Shown: positions 6,493 to 6,866 of the stretch, piece after piece
How the letters are laid out: each line of letters begins with the position of its first letter
Numbering within the stretch: position 1 is the first letter of the stretch
Assembly: GCA_009885425.1 (NCBI GenBank)
Contig: VFKS01000136.1
Location: 1-6,866 of the forward strand
Reading direction: 5' to 3'
Source: Novosphingobium sp.
Lineage (GTDB): Bacteria; Pseudomonadota; Alphaproteobacteria; Sphingomonadales; Sphingomonadaceae
DNA length: 6,866 bases
Made by a program: the position numbers and the translations under genes
The notes under the pieces: generated by a model
Databases searched by the model: none
Told to the model about the DNA's origin: nothing
The model's input: only the letters and a program-made list of their open reading frames with translations

Positions 6493-6866
<374 letters not shown>

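Overview
This is a GC-rich (by eye above 60 %), gene-dense chromosomal window. Protein style and gene content suggest an alphaproteobacterium of the sphingomonad/Erythrobacter type. The clues are a methionine synthase split into two genes, an ArsR-methyltransferase regulator of SahR type, and small alanine-rich LAAC-type lipoproteins. The lineage call is inference; the window has no rRNA or other strong marker. No stretch longer than about 150 bases lacks a gene.

Layout. At the left edge (1-201, + strand) is the C-terminal end of a NYN/LOTUS-domain protein. Its stop codon directly abuts, with no spacer, the stop of a large minus-strand operon at 202-5753. In transcription order the operon is: an ArsR-type repressor fused to a SAM-methyltransferase-like domain (probable sahR), metF (methylenetetrahydrofolate reductase), the homocysteine-methyltransferase module of methionine synthase, and the folate/cobalamin/activation module of methionine synthase. 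The first two junctions are ATGA stop/start overlaps and the third has a 4-base gap, so the four genes are very probably one transcript.

Upstream of the operon (5754-5790) is an AT-rich island with a perfect 9+2+9 inverted repeat lying across the predicted promoter, about 10 bases from the first start codon. It is the best candidate for the regulator's own operator. The logic is coherent: methyltransferases turn SAM into SAH; SAH would be sensed by the methylase-like domain; repression would lift; and MetF plus the two MetH parts would then remake methionine from homocysteine.

To the right (5918-6400, + strand) are two tiny predicted lipoproteins of unknown function, separated by a rho-independent terminator. 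A cluster of GCAGCAT palindromes (6425-6488) fills the gap before the convergent, edge-truncated arfB gene (6493-6866, - strand), which encodes a GGQ-motif ribosome-rescue hydrolase.

I see no mobile element, CRISPR, tRNA or rRNA. The most interesting element is the self-contained SAH-sensing regulator, operator and split methionine-synthase operon. It matches a regulatory system already described (SahR), so it is not a wholly new one.
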